Below, in pieces: positions 22,953-33,454 of a stretch of DNA of 64,000 nucleotides (position 1 is the stretch's first letter; every line of letters begins with the position of its first letter). The notes under the pieces were generated by a model. That model had not been told where the DNA came from. It searched no databases and worked only from the letters and a program-made list of their open reading frames with translations. This stretch comes from Sphingosinicella sp. LHD-64. GTDB taxonomy: Bacteria > Pseudomonadota > Alphaproteobacteria > Sphingomonadales > Sphingomonadaceae. The stretch is taken from positions 124,001-188,000 of the forward strand of contig NZ_JAVIFV010000001.1 of the NCBI RefSeq assembly GCF_031157375.1, in the 5' to 3' direction. The position numbers and the translations under genes were made by a program.

Positions 22953-24920
22953 TTGCCCGCCGACATCAGAACGCTCGCCAACGCCATCCGCGCACTTTCC
23001 ATGGACGCGGTCCAGGCAGCCAATTCGGGCCATCCCGGCATGCCGATGGGCATGGCCGACGCGGCGACGGTGCTCTGGACGGAATTTCTGAAGCACGATC
23101 CTGACGATCCCGAATGGGCGGACCGCGACCGGTTCGTCCTGTCGGCCGGCCATGGCTCGATGCTGATCTACGCGCTGCTGCACCTGACCGGCTATGCGCG
23201 GCCGACGATCGAGGACATCCGCAACTTCCGCAAGCTGGGCAGCCCTTGTGCGGGCCATCCGGAGAACTTCCTGCTGGACGGCGTCGAGGCGACGACCGGG
23301 CCGCTGGGGCAGGGCGTCGCCATGGCGGTCGGCATGGCGATCGCCGAGCGGCACCTCAACGCCGAGTTCGGCGACGATCTGGTCGATCACCGGACCTGGG
23401 CGATCGCCGGCGACGGCTGCCTGATGGAAGGGATCAACCACGAGGCGGCGGGGCTGGCCGGCCATCTCGGCCTCGGGCAGCTCAACGTACTGTGGGATGA
23501 CAACCGCATCACCATCGACGGATCGACCGACCTGTCGACCTCCGAGGATATCGAGGCCCGTTACCGCGCCTATGGCTGGCATGTTGTCCGCTGTGACGGG
23601 CACGATCCCGACGACATCCGCCGCGCCCTGGACGAAGCGCTGGCCGATCCGCGTCCGTCGCTGATCGCCTGCAAGACGATCATCGGCTTTGGGGCGCCCA
23701 ACAAGCAGGGCACGTCGGCCACCCACGGCGCCGCGCTCGGTACCGACGAGGTCGCCGCCGCTCGGGTCGAGCTCGGCTGGACGGCAGCGCCGTTCGAAAT
23801 CCCCGCGGAGATCGCTTCGGCCTGGCGCGAGGCCGGTCGGCGGAGCGCCAGCGACCACGCCGCCTGGCGCGATCGGCTTGCCGCCAGCGACAATGGCGCC
23901 GAGCTGACGCGTCGCATGTCGGGCGAACTGCCCGCCGGCTTCTCGCTGTCCGACTACATATCCGGGCTGATCGCCAATCCGCAGAAGGTGGCGACCCGCA
24001 AGGCGTCCGAGATGGCGCTCGAGGCGATCAACGCACAATTGCCGGAGACGGTGGGCGGTTCGGCCGATCTCACCGGTTCGAACAATACCAAAACAAAGGC
24101 GCTCAAGCCTTTGACTAAAGGGAATTATTCGGGGCGCTACATCTACTACGGCATCCGCGAGTTCGGCATGGCGGCGGCGATGAACGGCATGGCGCTCCAT
24201 GGCGGGATCATCCCCTATGGCGGCACCTTCCTGGTCTTCGCCGACTATGCCCGCCCGGCGATCCGCCTCTCCGCGCTGCAGCAGGTGCGGGTCGTCTATG
24301 TGATGACCCACGATTCGATCGGGCTCGGCGAGGATGGGCCGACACATCAGCCGATCGAGCATCTCGCCTCGCTGCGGGCGATGCCCAATCTCGACGTCTA
24401 CCGCCCTGCCGATGTCGTCGAGACCGCCGAATGCTGGGAGCTGGCGCTGCAGGCCGAGGGCAAGCCCGCCGTGCTTGCGCTCACCCGCCAGAACCTCCCG
24501 CAGGTTCGCACCGAAGCTTCGGAGAACCTGTCTGCCAAGGGCGCCTACCGCCTCCGTGCCGCCACCGCGCCGCGCCAGGTCGTGCTCCTTGCCACCGGTT
24601 CGGAGGTCGAGGTCGCTCTGGCCACCGCGGACGCCCTTCAAGGCGAGGGGATCGGCGCCGACGTGGTCTCCATGCCTTGCTGGAGTCGCTTCGACGCTCA
24701 GGATGCCGCCTATCGCGCCGACATTCTCCCCGCCGACGCGCTGCTCGTCTCGATCGAGGCCGGCGCGACGCTCGGGTGGGAACGCTATATCGGCCGCGAC
24801 GGCCTTGCCATCGGCCTCGACAGGTTCGGCGCCTCGGCCCCGGCCGAGGACCTGTTCGCCCATTTCGGATTCACCGCGCAAGCGATCGCGCCGCGCATAA
24901 GCGCCGCACTCAAAAAGTAA
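22953..24920 (+). CDS. tkt: Transketolase
   Basis: A 655-residue thiamine-diphosphate enzyme of the pentose phosphate pathway, moving two-carbon units between sugar phosphates. Landmarks: [12 protein letters not shown] (N-terminal substrate/cofactor site), the ThDP motif beginning [34 protein letters not shown] in the pyrimidine domain, and the C-terminal TGSEVEVAL. The start codon is TTG 22953 with AAAGGGA at 22941-22947; no suitable ATG lies nearby. It heads a co-directional carbon-metabolism run tkt-gap-pgk-VOC-fba. Confidence 0.95.
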   Translation: MPADIRTLANAIRALSMDAVQAANSGHPGMPMGMADAATVLWTEFLKHDPDDPEWADRDRFVLSAGHGSMLIYALLHLTGYARPTIEDIRNFRKLGSPCAGHPENFLLDGVEATTGPLGQGVAMAVGMAIAERHLNAEFGDDLVDHRTWAIAGDGCLMEGINHEAAGLAGHLGLGQLNVLWDDNRITIDGSTDLSTSEDIEARYRAYGWHVVRCDGHDPDDIRRALDEALADPRPSLIACKTIIGFGAPNKQGTSATHGAALGTDEVAAARVELGWTAAPFEIPAEIASAWREAGRRSASDHAAWRDRLAASDNGAELTRRMSGELPAGFSLSDYISGLIANPQKVATRKASEMALEAINAQLPETVGGSADLTGSNNTKTKALKPLTKGNYSGRYIYYGIREFGMAAAMNGMALHGGIIPYGGTFLVFADYARPAIRLSALQQVRVVYVMTHDSIGLGEDGPTHQPIEHLASLRAMPNLDVYRPADVVETAECWELALQAEGKPAVLALTRQNLPQVRTEASENLSAKGAYRLRAATAPRQVVLLATGSEVEVALATADALQGEGIGADVVSMPCWSRFDAQDAAYRADILPADALLVSIEAGATLGWERYIGRDGLAIGLDRFGASAPAEDLFAHFGFTAQAIAPRISAALKK

Positions 24921-24933
24921 GGAGATCAGTTAT

Positions 24934-25941
24934 ATGGCCACCAAAGTTGCGATCAATGGCTTCGGCCGCATCGGCCGCCTCGTCGCCCGCGCGATCCTCG
25001 AGAACAAGGACAGCGGTCTCGAACTGGTCGCGATCAACGATCTCGCCGACGCCGAGTCCAACGCGCTCCTCTTCAAGCGCGACTCCGTCCACGGCGCCTA
25101 TCCGGGCGAAGTCCGCGCCGAGGGCAACGACCTCATCATCGACGACAAGCGCATCCACGTCACCGCCGAGAAGGACCCGGCCAAGCTGCCGCACGCCGCC
25201 AACGGCGTCGACATCGCGCTGGAATGCACCGGCTTCTTCGCCGATCGCGAGAGCGCCCAGAAGCATCTCGACGCGGGTGCGAAGCGCGTGCTGATCTCCG
25301 CGCCGGCCAAGGGCGCCGACATCACGGTCGTCTTCGGCGTCAACGACGACAAGCTGAAGGCGACCGACACGATCGTCTCCAACGCGTCCTGCACCACGAA
25401 CTGCCTGGCGCCCGTCGCCAAGGTCCTGCACGACGCGATCGGCATCGAGCGCGGCTTCATGACCACCATCCACGCCTACACCAACGACCAGAAGATCCTC
25501 GACCAGATCCACAAGGACAAGCGCCGCGCCCGCGCCGCCGCCATGTCGATCATCCCGACCACCACCGGCGCCGCCCGTGCGGTGGGCGAGGTGCTGCCGG
25601 AGCTGAAGGGCAAGCTGGACGGCTCGTCGGTGCGCGTGCCGACGCCGAACGTCAGCCTCGTCGACCTGACCTTCACCCCGAGCCGCGACACGACGGCAGA
25701 AGAGGTGAACGCGATCCTGAAGGCCGCCGCCGAAGGCGCGCTCGAGGGCATCCTCGCCTATACCGACGAGCCGCTCGTCTCGATCGACTTCAACCACAAT
25801 CCGGCGAGCTCGACCGTCGACAGCCTGGAGACGATCGTGATGGAGGGCAAGCTCGTCCGCGTCGTTTCCTGGTACGACAATGAATGGGGCTTCTCGAACC
25901 GCATGGTCGACACGGCCAAGGCGATGGCGAAGCTGATCTGA
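24934..25941 (+). CDS. gap: Glyceraldehyde-3-phosphate dehydrogenase, type I
   Basis: A 335-residue glycolytic enzyme oxidising glyceraldehyde-3-phosphate with NAD. N-terminal Rossmann motif INGFGRIGR, catalytic Cys153 in [12 protein letters not shown], the HAYTNDQ segment with the active-site His, and C-terminal [12 protein letters not shown] are all present. AAGGAGA lies just before the ATG. It sits 13 bp after tkt and 4 bp before pgk, so one transcript is likely. Confidence 0.96.
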   Translation: MATKVAINGFGRIGRLVARAILENKDSGLELVAINDLADAESNALLFKRDSVHGAYPGEVRAEGNDLIIDDKRIHVTAEKDPAKLPHAANGVDIALECTGFFADRESAQKHLDAGAKRVLISAPAKGADITVVFGVNDDKLKATDTIVSNASCTTNCLAPVAKVLHDAIGIERGFMTTIHAYTNDQKILDQIHKDKRRARAAAMSIIPTTTGAARAVGEVLPELKGKLDGSSVRVPTPNVSLVDLTFTPSRDTTAEEVNAILKAAAEGALEGILAYTDEPLVSIDFNHNPASSTVDSLETIVMEGKLVRVVSWYDNEWGFSNRMVDTAKAMAKLI

Positions 25942-25945
25942 CGTC

Positions 25946-27148
25946 ATGGCGTTGTTCCGCACTCTCGACGATCTCGGCGACGTAACCGGCAAGCGCGCAC
26001 TCGTTCGCGTCGACCTCAACGTGCCGATGCAGGATGGCGTGGTGACGGACGACACGCGGCTCACCGCCACGCTGCCGACCGTCGCCGGCCTTGCGGACAA
26101 AGGCGCGATCGTCCTGCTGCTCGCCCATTTCGGGCGGCCGAAGGGTGAACGCCGGCCCGACATGTCGCTGGCGCTGGTGACCAGGCCCTACGAGAATGTG
26201 CTCGGCCGGCCGGTGCGGTTCATCGGCGACTGCTGCGGACCGGAGGCGAAGGAGGCGATCGCCACCTTGGCGCCGGGCGACGTCGCGATTCTCGAGAACA
26301 CCCGCTTCCACGCCGGCGAAGAGAAGAATGACCCGGCGCTGGCCGCGGACATGGCCGAACTTGGCGACCTCTACGTCAACGACGCCTTCTCCGCCGCCCA
26401 TCGCGCCCACGCCTCGACCGAAGGGCTGGCCCACCTGTTGCCGGCCTATGCGGGTCGATCGATGGAAGCCGAGCTGAACGCGCTGGAAAAAGCGCTGGGC
26501 AATCCCGAGCGGCCGGTCGCGGCCGTCGTGGGCGGCGCCAAGGTCTCGACCAAGCTCGACGTGCTCAAGCATTTGGTGACCAAGGTTGACCACCTGATCA
26601 TCGGCGGCGGCATGGCCAACACCTTCCTCGCCGCGCGCGGCGTCGCGATCGGCAAGAGCCTCGCCGAACGCGATCTCACCGGCACCGCCGAAGAGATTCT
26701 CGACGCGGCCGACAAGGCGAATTGCACCGTCCACCTTCCCTATGACGTGGTGGTGGCGAAGGAGTTCGCGGCCAATCCGCCGAGCCTGCGCACCTGCAAC
26801 GTCCACGAGGTGGCCGAGGACGAGATGATCCTCGATATCGGCCCTGCGGCGGTCGAGGCCTTGTCGGACGCGCTCAAGACTTGCCGCACCCTGGTCTGGA
26901 ACGGTCCGCTTGGTGCCTTCGAGACGCCGCCCTTCGATGCCGCCACCGTCGCGCTGGCCCGCTATGCGGCAGCGCTGACCCAGGAAGGCACGCTGACGTC
27001 TGTCGCCGGCGGCGGGGACACCGTCGCGGCGCTCAATCAGGCCGGGGTCGCGGGCGACTTCACCTTCGTCTCCACCGCCGGCGGCGCCTTCCTCGAGTGG
27101 ATGGAAGGCAAGGAACTTCCCGGCGTGAAAGCGTTGGAGCGGGTGTGA
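25946..27148 (+). CDS. pgk: Phosphoglycerate kinase
   Basis: A 400-residue monomeric kinase transferring phosphate from 1,3-bisphosphoglycerate to ADP. Signatures: [11 protein letters not shown] near the N-terminus, [42 protein letters not shown] at the domain hinge and the C-terminal GGGDTVAAL. Start ATG 25946 is 4 bp after the gap stop. The end overlaps the start of the VOC gene by 4 bp. Confidence 0.96.
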   Translation: MALFRTLDDLGDVTGKRALVRVDLNVPMQDGVVTDDTRLTATLPTVAGLADKGAIVLLLAHFGRPKGERRPDMSLALVTRPYENVLGRPVRFIGDCCGPEAKEAIATLAPGDVAILENTRFHAGEEKNDPALAADMAELGDLYVNDAFSAAHRAHASTEGLAHLLPAYAGRSMEAELNALEKALGNPERPVAAVVGGAKVSTKLDVLKHLVTKVDHLIIGGGMANTFLAARGVAIGKSLAERDLTGTAEEILDAADKANCTVHLPYDVVVAKEFAANPPSLRTCNVHEVAEDEMILDIGPAAVEALSDALKTCRTLVWNGPLGAFETPPFDAATVALARYAAALTQEGTLTSVAGGGDTVAALNQAGVAGDFTFVSTAGGAFLEWMEGKELPGVKALERV

Positions 27149-27567
27149 TCAATCTCCGCGACATCGATCATGTCGTGCTGCGCGTCGTCGACCTCGATCG
27201 CGTCGCCAGCTTCTATATCGATGTGCTCGGCGCCCGCTGGGAGAAACGCCAAGAGGCCGTCGGTCTCTATCAACTGCGTGCCGGCAACTCGCTGATCGAC
27301 CTCGTCCCGGTCGACGGCAAGCTCGGCCGCATGGGCGGCGCGGCGCCGGGGCCGGAAGGCCGCAATGTCGACCATATCTGCTTCCGCGTCCTGCCTTGGG
27401 ACGGCGAAGCGGTGCTCGCCCATCTGAAATCGCACGGGATCGAGAGCGAGATCGTCTCGCGCTACGGCGCGGATGGCGTCGGCCCGTCCGTCTACCTTTC
27501 CGATCCCGAAGGCAACAATCTGGAGCTGAAGGGCCCGCCCTGGGCCCCGGTGCCGGATCGCGCCTGA
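27145..27567 (+). CDS. VOC (glyoxalase-fold) family protein
   Basis: A 140-residue protein with two beta-alpha-beta-beta-beta units: [23 protein letters not shown] at the start and NVDHICFRV in the second half, ending with [14 protein letters not shown]. Putative metal ligands His9 and Glu in the final strand fit the glyoxalase/dioxygenase fold. The reaction is unknown. It starts with GTG overlapping the pgk stop (GTGTGA), hence coupled to glycolytic genes; a role in removing reactive triose by-products would fit but is inference. Confidence 0.82.
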   Translation: MINLRDIDHVVLRVVDLDRVASFYIDVLGARWEKRQEAVGLYQLRAGNSLIDLVPVDGKLGRMGGAAPGPEGRNVDHICFRVLPWDGEAVLAHLKSHGIESEIVSRYGADGVGPSVYLSDPEGNNLELKGPPWAPVPDRA

Positions 27568-27599
27568 ACCCCGTTCACACGAAAACCGAGGACAGATCG

Positions 27600-28493
27600 A
27601 TGCAGGATTCCGAAATGACGGCCAAGATCGCAGGCGGCAAGGGCTTCATCGCCGCGCTCGACCAGAGCGGCGGCTCCACGCCCAAGGCGCTGAAGGGCTA
27701 CGGGATCGAGGCGGACGCCTTCTCCAACGACGAGGAGATGTTCGGCCTCATCCACCAGATGCGCAGCCGGATCATCACCTCGCCGGCCTTCTCCGGCGAC
27801 AAGGTGATCGGCGCGATCCTGTTCGAGCGGACGATGGACGGCCAGATCGACGGCAAGCCGGTGCCGCAGGTGCTGAAAGAGCGCGGCGTCGTCCCCTTCA
27901 TCAAGATCGACAAGGGCCTGGAGGACGAGGCGAACGGCGTCCAGCTGATGAAGCCGATGCCGGAGCTGGACGCGCTGCTGAGTCGCGCCAACGGCCTTGG
28001 CGTGTTCGGCACCAAGGAGCGCTCGGTCATCAACCTCGCGAACCGCGAGGGCATTGCTGCGGTGGTGAAGCAGCAGTTCGAGGTGGGCCAGCAGGTCCTT
28101 GGTGCCGGCCTCGTCCCGATCATCGAGCCCGAGGTCAACATCAAGAGCGCCGAGCGCGCCGAAGCGGACCAGATCCTGCTCGAGGAGCTCACCAAGGCGC
28201 TCGACGCGATGCCGGGCACCGACAAGGTGATGCTGAAGCTCTCGATTCCGGCCCAGCCCGGCCTGTTCGACCCGCTGGTCGATCATCCGCGCGTGTTGCG
28301 CGTCGTCGCGCTCTCCGGCGGCTTCGCCCGGCCCGAGGCGTGTGCGGAACTCGCCAAGAATCGGGGGATGATCGCCAGCTTCAGTCGCGCGCTGCTCGAG
28401 GATCTACGCCACCAGATGACGGACCCCGAATTCGACACGGCGCTGGGCGACGCGATCGACGAGATCTACCAGGCCTCGGTCGTCAAGGCGTGA
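27600..28493 (+). CDS. Class I fructose-bisphosphate aldolase
   Basis: A 297-residue class I (Schiff-base) aldolase that splits fructose-1,6-bisphosphate. It starts with KGFIAALDQSGGSTPKAL, followed by ILFERTMD, PFIKIDKGL, LVPIIEPEV and VMLKLSIP (lysine of the active site in this part), and SGGFAR near the C-terminus. The bacterial short class I form has the same size. GAGGA sits at 27588-27592 before ATG 27600. Last gene of the tkt-gap-pgk run. Confidence 0.93.
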   Translation: MQDSEMTAKIAGGKGFIAALDQSGGSTPKALKGYGIEADAFSNDEEMFGLIHQMRSRIITSPAFSGDKVIGAILFERTMDGQIDGKPVPQVLKERGVVPFIKIDKGLEDEANGVQLMKPMPELDALLSRANGLGVFGTKERSVINLANREGIAAVVKQQFEVGQQVLGAGLVPIIEPEVNIKSAERAEADQILLEELTKALDAMPGTDKVMLKLSIPAQPGLFDPLVDHPRVLRVVALSGGFARPEACAELAKNRGMIASFSRALLEDLRHQMTDPEFDTALGDAIDEIYQASVVKA

Positions 28494-28505
28494 CCCTGTC
28501 CGGTA

Positions 28506-28630
28506 CCGTCATTGCGAGGAGCCCTTCGACGCCGCCTGCGACGTCGCTCAGGATAAACTGCCGCTTCGCGGCAGCGACGCGGCAATCCATGGCGCCATGC
28601 TGGATTGCTTCGCTGCGCTCGCAATGACGG
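28506..28630. repeat. Intergenic palindromic repeat (CATTGCGAG type)
   Basis: Outer arms CCGTCATTGCGAGGAG and CTCGCAATGACGG are inverted; an inner pair surrounds GGATTGC/GCAATCC. It lies between the aldolase and thiE genes and differs in sequence from the other repeats of the window. Confidence 0.75.
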
Positions 28631-28638
28631 GAGGGGCT

Positions 28639-29322
28639 ATGGACGAAGACGATCTCGACCTCGATCCGGGCTTCGCGGCGCGCTTCGAACGCGATCCGCG
28701 GCGCCCGGCCTGCCAGCTCTACTTGATCTCGCCGACCGACGTGGGCGGCGATTTCCCCGTCCGGCTGGCGGCCGCGCTCGAAGCCGGGCCGGTCGCCGCC
28801 TTCCAGTTCCGCGTGAAGGGCATCGATCAGCATGCGGCAGCGCGCCTCGCCGAACCGCTTCAGCGGATCTGCGGCGATCGCGAGGTCGCCTTCATCGTCA
28901 ACGACGATATGGGTCTCGCCAAACGGCTCGGCGCCGACGGGGTGCATCTGGGGCAGGGGGACGGCGATCCGCACGATGCGCGGGCGTTGCTGGGCCCGTC
29001 GGCGCAGATCGGCGTCACTTGCCACGACAGCCGCCATCTTGCGATGGAGGCGGGGGAAGCCGGAGCGGACTATGTCGCCTTCGGCGCCTTCTTCCCCACC
29101 ACGACCAAGAATGTCAGCCACCGCCCCGACCCGTCGATCCTCGGCTGGTGGTCGACCCTGTTCGAAATCCCCTGCGTCGCGATTGGCGGCATCACGCCTC
29201 AGAACGGGCGCGTGCTGGTCGAAGCGGGCGCCGACTTCCTGGCGGTGAGCAACGCGGTCTGGAGTCATCCGCAAGGGCCCGCCGCCGCCGTTGCGGCGTT
29301 CCAGTCCGTCGTTCAGGCCTGA
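28639..29322 (+). CDS. thiE: Thiamine-phosphate synthase
   Basis: A 227-residue TIM-barrel enzyme joining the pyrimidine and thiazole parts of thiamine. Recognisable: YLISPTD, FQFRVKG, FIVNDDMGLAKRLGADGVHLGQGD, IGVTCHDSRH, YVAFGAFFPTTTK (TTTK phosphate loop) and IGGITPQN. ATG 28639 has GGGAGGGG in front. The last 10 bases overlap the convergent kinase gene. Confidence 0.92.
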   Translation: MDEDDLDLDPGFAARFERDPRRPACQLYLISPTDVGGDFPVRLAAALEAGPVAAFQFRVKGIDQHAAARLAEPLQRICGDREVAFIVNDDMGLAKRLGADGVHLGQGDGDPHDARALLGPSAQIGVTCHDSRHLAMEAGEAGADYVAFGAFFPTTTKNVSHRPDPSILGWWSTLFEIPCVAIGGITPQNGRVLVEAGADFLAVSNAVWSHPQGPAAAVAAFQSVVQA

Positions 29323-30401
29323 GGCAACCGGATCACGGCCCGATAGCCTTCGTCCGTCTCGCCCGTCTCCAGGCTGGCGGCCGCCCCGAACCGGTTGGCG
29401 AGACGCTGGCGGATATTGGCAAGGCCGATCCCCGTGCTGGGACGCGCCGGACAGTCTTCGGCTGCGACATCCAGATCGCTCGGCAAGCTGTTGAGAACAC
29501 TGAGCACGAGCGCACCGCCTTGCCGTGCCGCGGCGACACGGAGCGCAGCCGGCCCCTTGATGCGCGCCACACCATGTTTGATCGCGTTCTCGACCAGCGG
29601 CTGGAGCAGGAAGTTCGGCACCGGCGTCTCCGCCACACCGGGCTCTACATCGATCCTGACGTCGAGCCGGTCGCCGAAGCGGGTCGCCTCAATGTCGAGA
29701 TAGGCGTCGATGCCATCGATTTCCTGCGAAAGCGGCACGTCCGCCATCGGATCGGCGTTGAGCGAGGCGCGCAGGAACTCGCACAGACGGTCGATCATTT
29801 CCTCCGCCTGATGCTTGCGCTCGAGATGGACGAGGCTGGAGATCGAGTTCAGCGTGTTGAACAGAAAATGCGGGTTGAGCTGGAGCCGCAGCGCCGCCGC
29901 CTCCGCCTTGGCCGCGGCCGCCTCGGCGCGCGCGGCCCGGGCGTTGCTGGCCTCGAACTTCGCGCTGAACCGCGCCGCCCAGAGGAGGGTGATGGCGAGG
30001 CAGAAGGTCCAGAGATAGAGGATGCCGACCGTGAACACCCGCTGCAGGCCGATGAGCAGCGCCCATTCCTGCCAGCGCGGCGCCAGGGTCATCGCGACCC
30101 AGCGCAGCCAGTAGAGATCGAACAAGGTCTGGATCACGGTCGCGGTGACGACGGCAAGCGCGAGCAGCGTCCAACGAAGTATCCAGCCGCGCGATTGCAG
30201 CGCCTGCCGCAGCTCATCGAGGGTCAGCGTCAGTCCTATCCCGAGCAGGAACATCGGAACGGATGCCAGGAGGTTCGTTCCCGGCGCGCTACGGCCCATC
30301 AGGAAGGCGAAGATGTCGACGAGGACATAGCCGAACCCCCAGATCACCACCGCCGGCCCGAGGGCGGTATGGCTGAGGCGCAGCCGGAGGCTTTTGATCA
30401 T
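29313..30401 (-). CDS. LytS/YehU-type sensor histidine kinase
   Basis: A 362-residue membrane kinase: four to five helices in the first 150 residues, a coiled linker (NARAARAEAAAAKAEAAALR), the His_kinase domain with LQLNPHFLFNTLNS (phospho-His) and a HATPase end (PLVENAIKHG, STGIGLANIRQRL). Such kinases normally pair with LytTR regulators, but none is encoded next to it here. It follows the SNase-like gene by 12 bp on the same strand. Signal unknown. Confidence 0.88.
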   Translation of the reverse strand: MIKSLRLRLSHTALGPAVVIWGFGYVLVDIFAFLMGRSAPGTNLLASVPMFLLGIGLTLTLDELRQALQSRGWILRWTLLALAVVTATVIQTLFDLYWLRWVAMTLAPRWQEWALLIGLQRVFTVGILYLWTFCLAITLLWAARFSAKFEASNARAARAEAAAAKAEAAALRLQLNPHFLFNTLNSISSLVHLERKHQAEEMIDRLCEFLRASLNADPMADVPLSQEIDGIDAYLDIEATRFGDRLDVRIDVEPGVAETPVPNFLLQPLVENAIKHGVARIKGPAALRVAAARQGGALVLSVLNSLPSDLDVAAEDCPARPSTGIGLANIRQRLANRFGAAASLETGETDEGYRAVIRLPQA

Positions 30402-30413
30402 CCCGTAGCGGCC

Positions 30414-30938
30414 TTACCGACGCGCCGCCGGCACGCAGTTCACCAGCCGCTGTTCGGGGTCATATTCCGGCCAGCGCACGGCCGCTCCGGTGCGGATCAG
30501 CTCGCAGCTGATATCGACGCCGGTGGGCGAGGTGCAGCTGGAATCGACGCGGTTGTAGGAGGGGCCGAAGGAGACGCATTGCAGCTGCCCGACCGCCAGT
30601 CGGGTGAGGATCGCCTTGGCTTCCTGTCCGGAGAGAGGAGGGCAGACCTCCATCTGGCACGTATTGTCGGGCTCGCGCGCCTCGATCCCTCGCAGGCGTA
30701 CGCTGACCTGTTCGCCCGCCCCGTCGACCTCGGCGCAGTTGATCGGCCCGTCGCCGTCATAGACGCTGAGCACCGTGCAGGTGAACCGGCTGCCGGTGGC
30801 CGTGTCGACCGCCGTCGGCGTAATGTCCCGGACGGCGTTGATGACCACGAAGATCACAGCCGCAAGCACGATGGCGCCGATGACAAGGCCACCCGTCCCG
30901 ATCCTGCTGCGTACCTGGCCGAAGAAGGTCGATGCCAC
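30414..30938 (-). CDS. SNase-like (thermonuclease fold) membrane-anchored protein
   Basis: A 174-residue protein with one N-terminal membrane helix (about 18-36) and an exported nuclease-fold domain: VLSVYDGDGPINC followed by VSVRLRGIEAREPDN and a later LIRTGAAV. This is the staphylococcal-nuclease layout. Catalytic Arg and Glu of VRLxGIDxPE are kept, but the Asp reads Glu and the Pro reads Arg. Several Cys suggest disulphides in the periplasm. Activity is therefore uncertain. It lies 12 bp before the LytS-type kinase gene on the same strand. Confidence 0.75.
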   Translation of the reverse strand: MASTFFGQVRSRIGTGGLVIGAIVLAAVIFVVINAVRDITPTAVDTATGSRFTCTVLSVYDGDGPINCAEVDGAGEQVSVRLRGIEAREPDNTCQMEVCPPLSGQEAKAILTRLAVGQLQCVSFGPSYNRVDSSCTSPTGVDISCELIRTGAAVRWPEYDPEQRLVNCVPAARR

Positions 30939-31030
30939 TTCTGTACCCCCTCGACCGCACTATGCCCGAGGCGATGCCGGCCCTCAACTGGTCAGGTCGG
31001 CCTGGCGGGCATTTGTTCCATGGAGCGGCC

Positions 31031-31252
31031 CTATTGAGGATCGCTGCTCCGAAGGCCCGTGCGTCGATGATCCCGCATATGGCGCGCGTCGCGGTCGGTG
31101 ACCAACCGATAGAAGCTGTTGTTGATCTCCACGGTATCGAACGTCTCGGCATAGAAGGCGAACCAATTTTTCATGGGCAAGTCTTGAGGGTAAAAGGGCC
31201 CGTGCCAGTCGCGATAGCTCCCGCCTGAGCAGCCGATGCGGATCTCCTTCAT
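31031..31252 (-). pseudogene. Truncated DUF72 (YecE-like) gene
   Basis: Only the first 73 residues of a DUF72 TIM-barrel protein (normally about 240) remain: MKEIRIGCSGGSYRDWHGPFYP, FYAETFDTVEINNSFYRL. The frame then runs into unrelated residues and a stop. No remainder is found in the next kilobase on either strand, so the 3' part was deleted. Probably non-functional. Confidence 0.75.
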
Positions 31253-31292
31253 GGCGAGGGAACGTTGTCGGCTCGGGACAGGTTTCAATCCA

Positions 31293-31913
31293 ATGCAAAG
31301 GCTGGCGGTCCCCTTGCTTTGGCTTATCACGGGCGGCGTGATCCTGTTCTTCGTCAGCATGATCTGGTTTTCGGCGACTCCGCTCGACGATAGTCGTGAG
31401 GCGCCGAGCACGGCAGGGGTTGAGACTGCCCTGCGGACCAGCCGGCGGCCGATCATCGCCGCGCCCTCGAGGCTGGCCATCCCGGTTGCGGGTGTGAGGC
31501 CGGACCAGCTCGTCGACACCTACAGCCAGTCGCGGGCCGGCGGGGCGCGCGCCCACAATGCGACCGACATCATGGCGCCGGCCGGAACGCCGGTCGTCTC
31601 CGCCGCCGACGGCACGGTGGAGAAACTCTACTTCAGCCACGGCGGCGGCGGGATCAGCGCCTATGTCCGCTCCGGCGACGGGCGCTGGGTCTATTATTAT
31701 GCCCATCTTCAGGCCTATGCGCCCGGACTGCGCGAGGGCCAGCATCTGCGCCGCGGCGATCCGATCGGCCTGGTCGGCAGCACCGGCAATGCCGATCCCG
31801 CCGGGCCGCACCTCCATTTCGCAATCCATGCGATGGCGCCGGGCGAGCGCTGGCACCAGGGCACGGCGATCAACCCGTACCCGCTCCTTGCGGGGAACGG
31901 CGCGCGCCGCTAA
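31293..31913 (+). CDS. M23 family peptidase (LytM domain), membrane anchored
   Basis: A 206-residue protein: N-terminal membrane anchor (about 4-26), a linker, and an LytM/M23 domain with HNATDIMAPAGTPVVSA, VYYYAHLQ and the HLHF motif, which supply the zinc ligands His, Asp and His. M23 peptidases cleave peptidoglycan cross-bridges or act as amidase activators when ligands are lost; here all ligands appear kept. Start ATG 31293 is preferred because it begins with the anchor. It lies 36 bp before efp. Confidence 0.87.
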   Translation: MQRLAVPLLWLITGGVILFFVSMIWFSATPLDDSREAPSTAGVETALRTSRRPIIAAPSRLAIPVAGVRPDQLVDTYSQSRAGGARAHNATDIMAPAGTPVVSAADGTVEKLYFSHGGGGISAYVRSGDGRWVYYYAHLQAYAPGLREGQHLRRGDPIGLVGSTGNADPAGPHLHFAIHAMAPGERWHQGTAINPYPLLAGNGARR

Positions 31914-31949
31914 AGCGCCCGCCAATCCTTTCCAGTCAGCGAGCGAAGC

Positions 31950-32513
31950 ATGAAGATCAGCGGCGTGGACATTCGTCCCGGCAACATCATTGAATATGAA
32001 GGTGGCATCTGGCGCGCGGTGAAGATCCAGCACACCCAGCCCGGCAAGGGCGGCGCCTATATGCAGGTCGAATTGAAGAACCTGCGCGACGGCCGCAAGA
32101 ACAACGTCCGCTTCCGCTCGGCCGAAACGGTGGAGCGCGTGCGCCTGGACACCAAGGACTTCCAGTTCCTGTTCGCCGACGGCGACGGCCTCGTCTTCAT
32201 GGACAAGGACACCTACGATCAGGTGACGCTGCCCCGCGACCTGCTCGGCGACGCCGCCGCCTTCCTGCAGGACGGCATGGACGTGATCATGGAGCTCTAC
32301 GACGACGAGCCGATCAGCGTGCAGCTTCCCGACACGATCGAGGCAGTGATCGTCGAGGCCGACGCGGTGGTGAAGGGCCAGACCGCTTCCTCCAGCTACA
32401 AGCCGGCCATGCTCGACAATGGCGTCCGCGTCATGGTGCCGCCGCACATCGCGAGCGGCACCCGCATCGTCGTCGACGTCTACGAGCAGACCTACGTCCG
32501 CCGCGCGGACTGA
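31950..32513 (+). CDS. efp: Elongation factor P
   Basis: A 187-residue, three-domain tRNA-mimic that rescues ribosomes stalled on polyproline. The N-terminal KOW-like domain has [11 protein letters not shown] with Lys33 at the usual modified position. The OB domains end with [19 protein letters not shown]. No modification enzyme gene (epmA/epmB type) is visible in the window. A paired palindromic repeat follows the stop by 7 bp. Confidence 0.95.
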   Translation: MKISGVDIRPGNIIEYEGGIWRAVKIQHTQPGKGGAYMQVELKNLRDGRKNNVRFRSAETVERVRLDTKDFQFLFADGDGLVFMDKDTYDQVTLPRDLLGDAAAFLQDGMDVIMELYDDEPISVQLPDTIEAVIVEADAVVKGQTASSSYKPAMLDNGVRVMVPPHIASGTRIVVDVYEQTYVRRAD

Positions 32514-32520
32514 TTTTCCT

Positions 32521-32609
32521 CCCCTCCCGCTTGCGGGAGGGGATCGAGGGGTGGGCAATGCCAACCTCTCGTCAACCCCACCCCCAGCCCCTCCCGCAAG
32601 CGGGAGGGG
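32521..32609. repeat. Paired palindromic repeat (CCCCTCCCGC type)
   Basis: Two 22-bp hairpins (32521-32542 and 32588-32609), each a CCCCTCCCGC/GCGGGAGGGG stem, face each other between efp and the suhB-like gene. The unit can fold as two hairpins or one long stem. Confidence 0.85.
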
Positions 32610-32620
32610 AGAGGAATGAC

Positions 32621-33442
32621 ATGGTATCCCATTCCGGCCTCATCACCGTCATGGAGCGCGCCGCCCGCAAGGCGGCGGGGCGTCTGCGCCGCGATTTCGG
32701 CGAGGTCGAGCAGCTCCAGGTCAGCCGCAAGGGTCCGGCCGATTTCGTCAGCCTCGCCGACCAGCGCACCGAGCAGAGCCTCGTCGAGGAACTGCGCCAT
32801 GCGCGACCGGACTGGGGCCTGCTGCTCGAGGAGGGCGGCGCGATCGAAGGCAATCCGCTGAAGCCCCGTTGGATCGTTGATCCGATCGACGGCACGTCCA
32901 ACTTCCTTCACGGCATCCCGCATTTCGCCATCTCGATCGCGGTGCAGGAACCGAAGCCGGGCGGGCAGGGCTGGGGCGAGATCAGCCACGGCCTCGTCTA
33001 CCAGCCGCTCACCGACGAGAGCTACTGGGCGGAGAAGGGCAGGGGCGCTTGGCTCCACGACCGGCGCCTGCGGGTCTCCTCGCGCCGTCACCTCGACGAG
33101 GCGCTGGTCGCCACCGGCATTCCCTTCAAGGGCCATGGCGATACGGAACGCTTTCAGAAAATCCTCGGCGTCGTCGCGCCGGAGGTCGCCGGCATCCGCC
33201 GCTTCGGCTCGGCGGCGCTCGACCTCGCCTGGGTCGCGGCCGGCCGTTACGAGGGCTTCTGGGAAGAGGATCTCAATTTCTGGGATATCGCCGCCGGCCT
33301 GATCCTGGTGCGCGAGGCGGGCGGGTTCATCACCGACTTCCGCGGCGGCGACGCGAACGTCGCCAAGGGCCAGGTGCTGGCCGCCAATGGCGAGCTGCAT
33401 TCCCGCCTTCACAAGCTTGTCGCGGGTGCGCTGAGGAGCTGA
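32621..33442 (+). CDS. suhB: Inositol monophosphatase family protein
   Basis: A 273-residue Mg-dependent phosphatase: [21 protein letters not shown] (metal-binding Glu), [17 protein letters not shown] (the hallmark DPIDGT metal/phosphate motif) and [22 protein letters not shown] (C-terminal WDxAAG). It acts on myo-inositol-1-phosphate or similar sugar phosphates, and SuhB homologues also bind the transcription machinery. GAGGA stands before ATG 32621; an upstream frame would read through the repeat. Confidence 0.92.
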   Translation: MVSHSGLITVMERAARKAAGRLRRDFGEVEQLQVSRKGPADFVSLADQRTEQSLVEELRHARPDWGLLLEEGGAIEGNPLKPRWIVDPIDGTSNFLHGIPHFAISIAVQEPKPGGQGWGEISHGLVYQPLTDESYWAEKGRGAWLHDRRLRVSSRRHLDEALVATGIPFKGHGDTERFQKILGVVAPEVAGIRRFGSAALDLAWVAAGRYEGFWEEDLNFWDIAAGLILVREAGGFITDFRGGDANVAKGQVLAANGELHSRLHKLVAGALRS

Positions 33443-33454
33443 GTCCGTCTCTTG

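Noticed and set aside
29313-30401. LytTR regulator partner for the LytS-type kinase
   Set aside because: Neither neighbour has a receiver or LytTR domain; the adjacent same-strand gene is the SNase-like protein.
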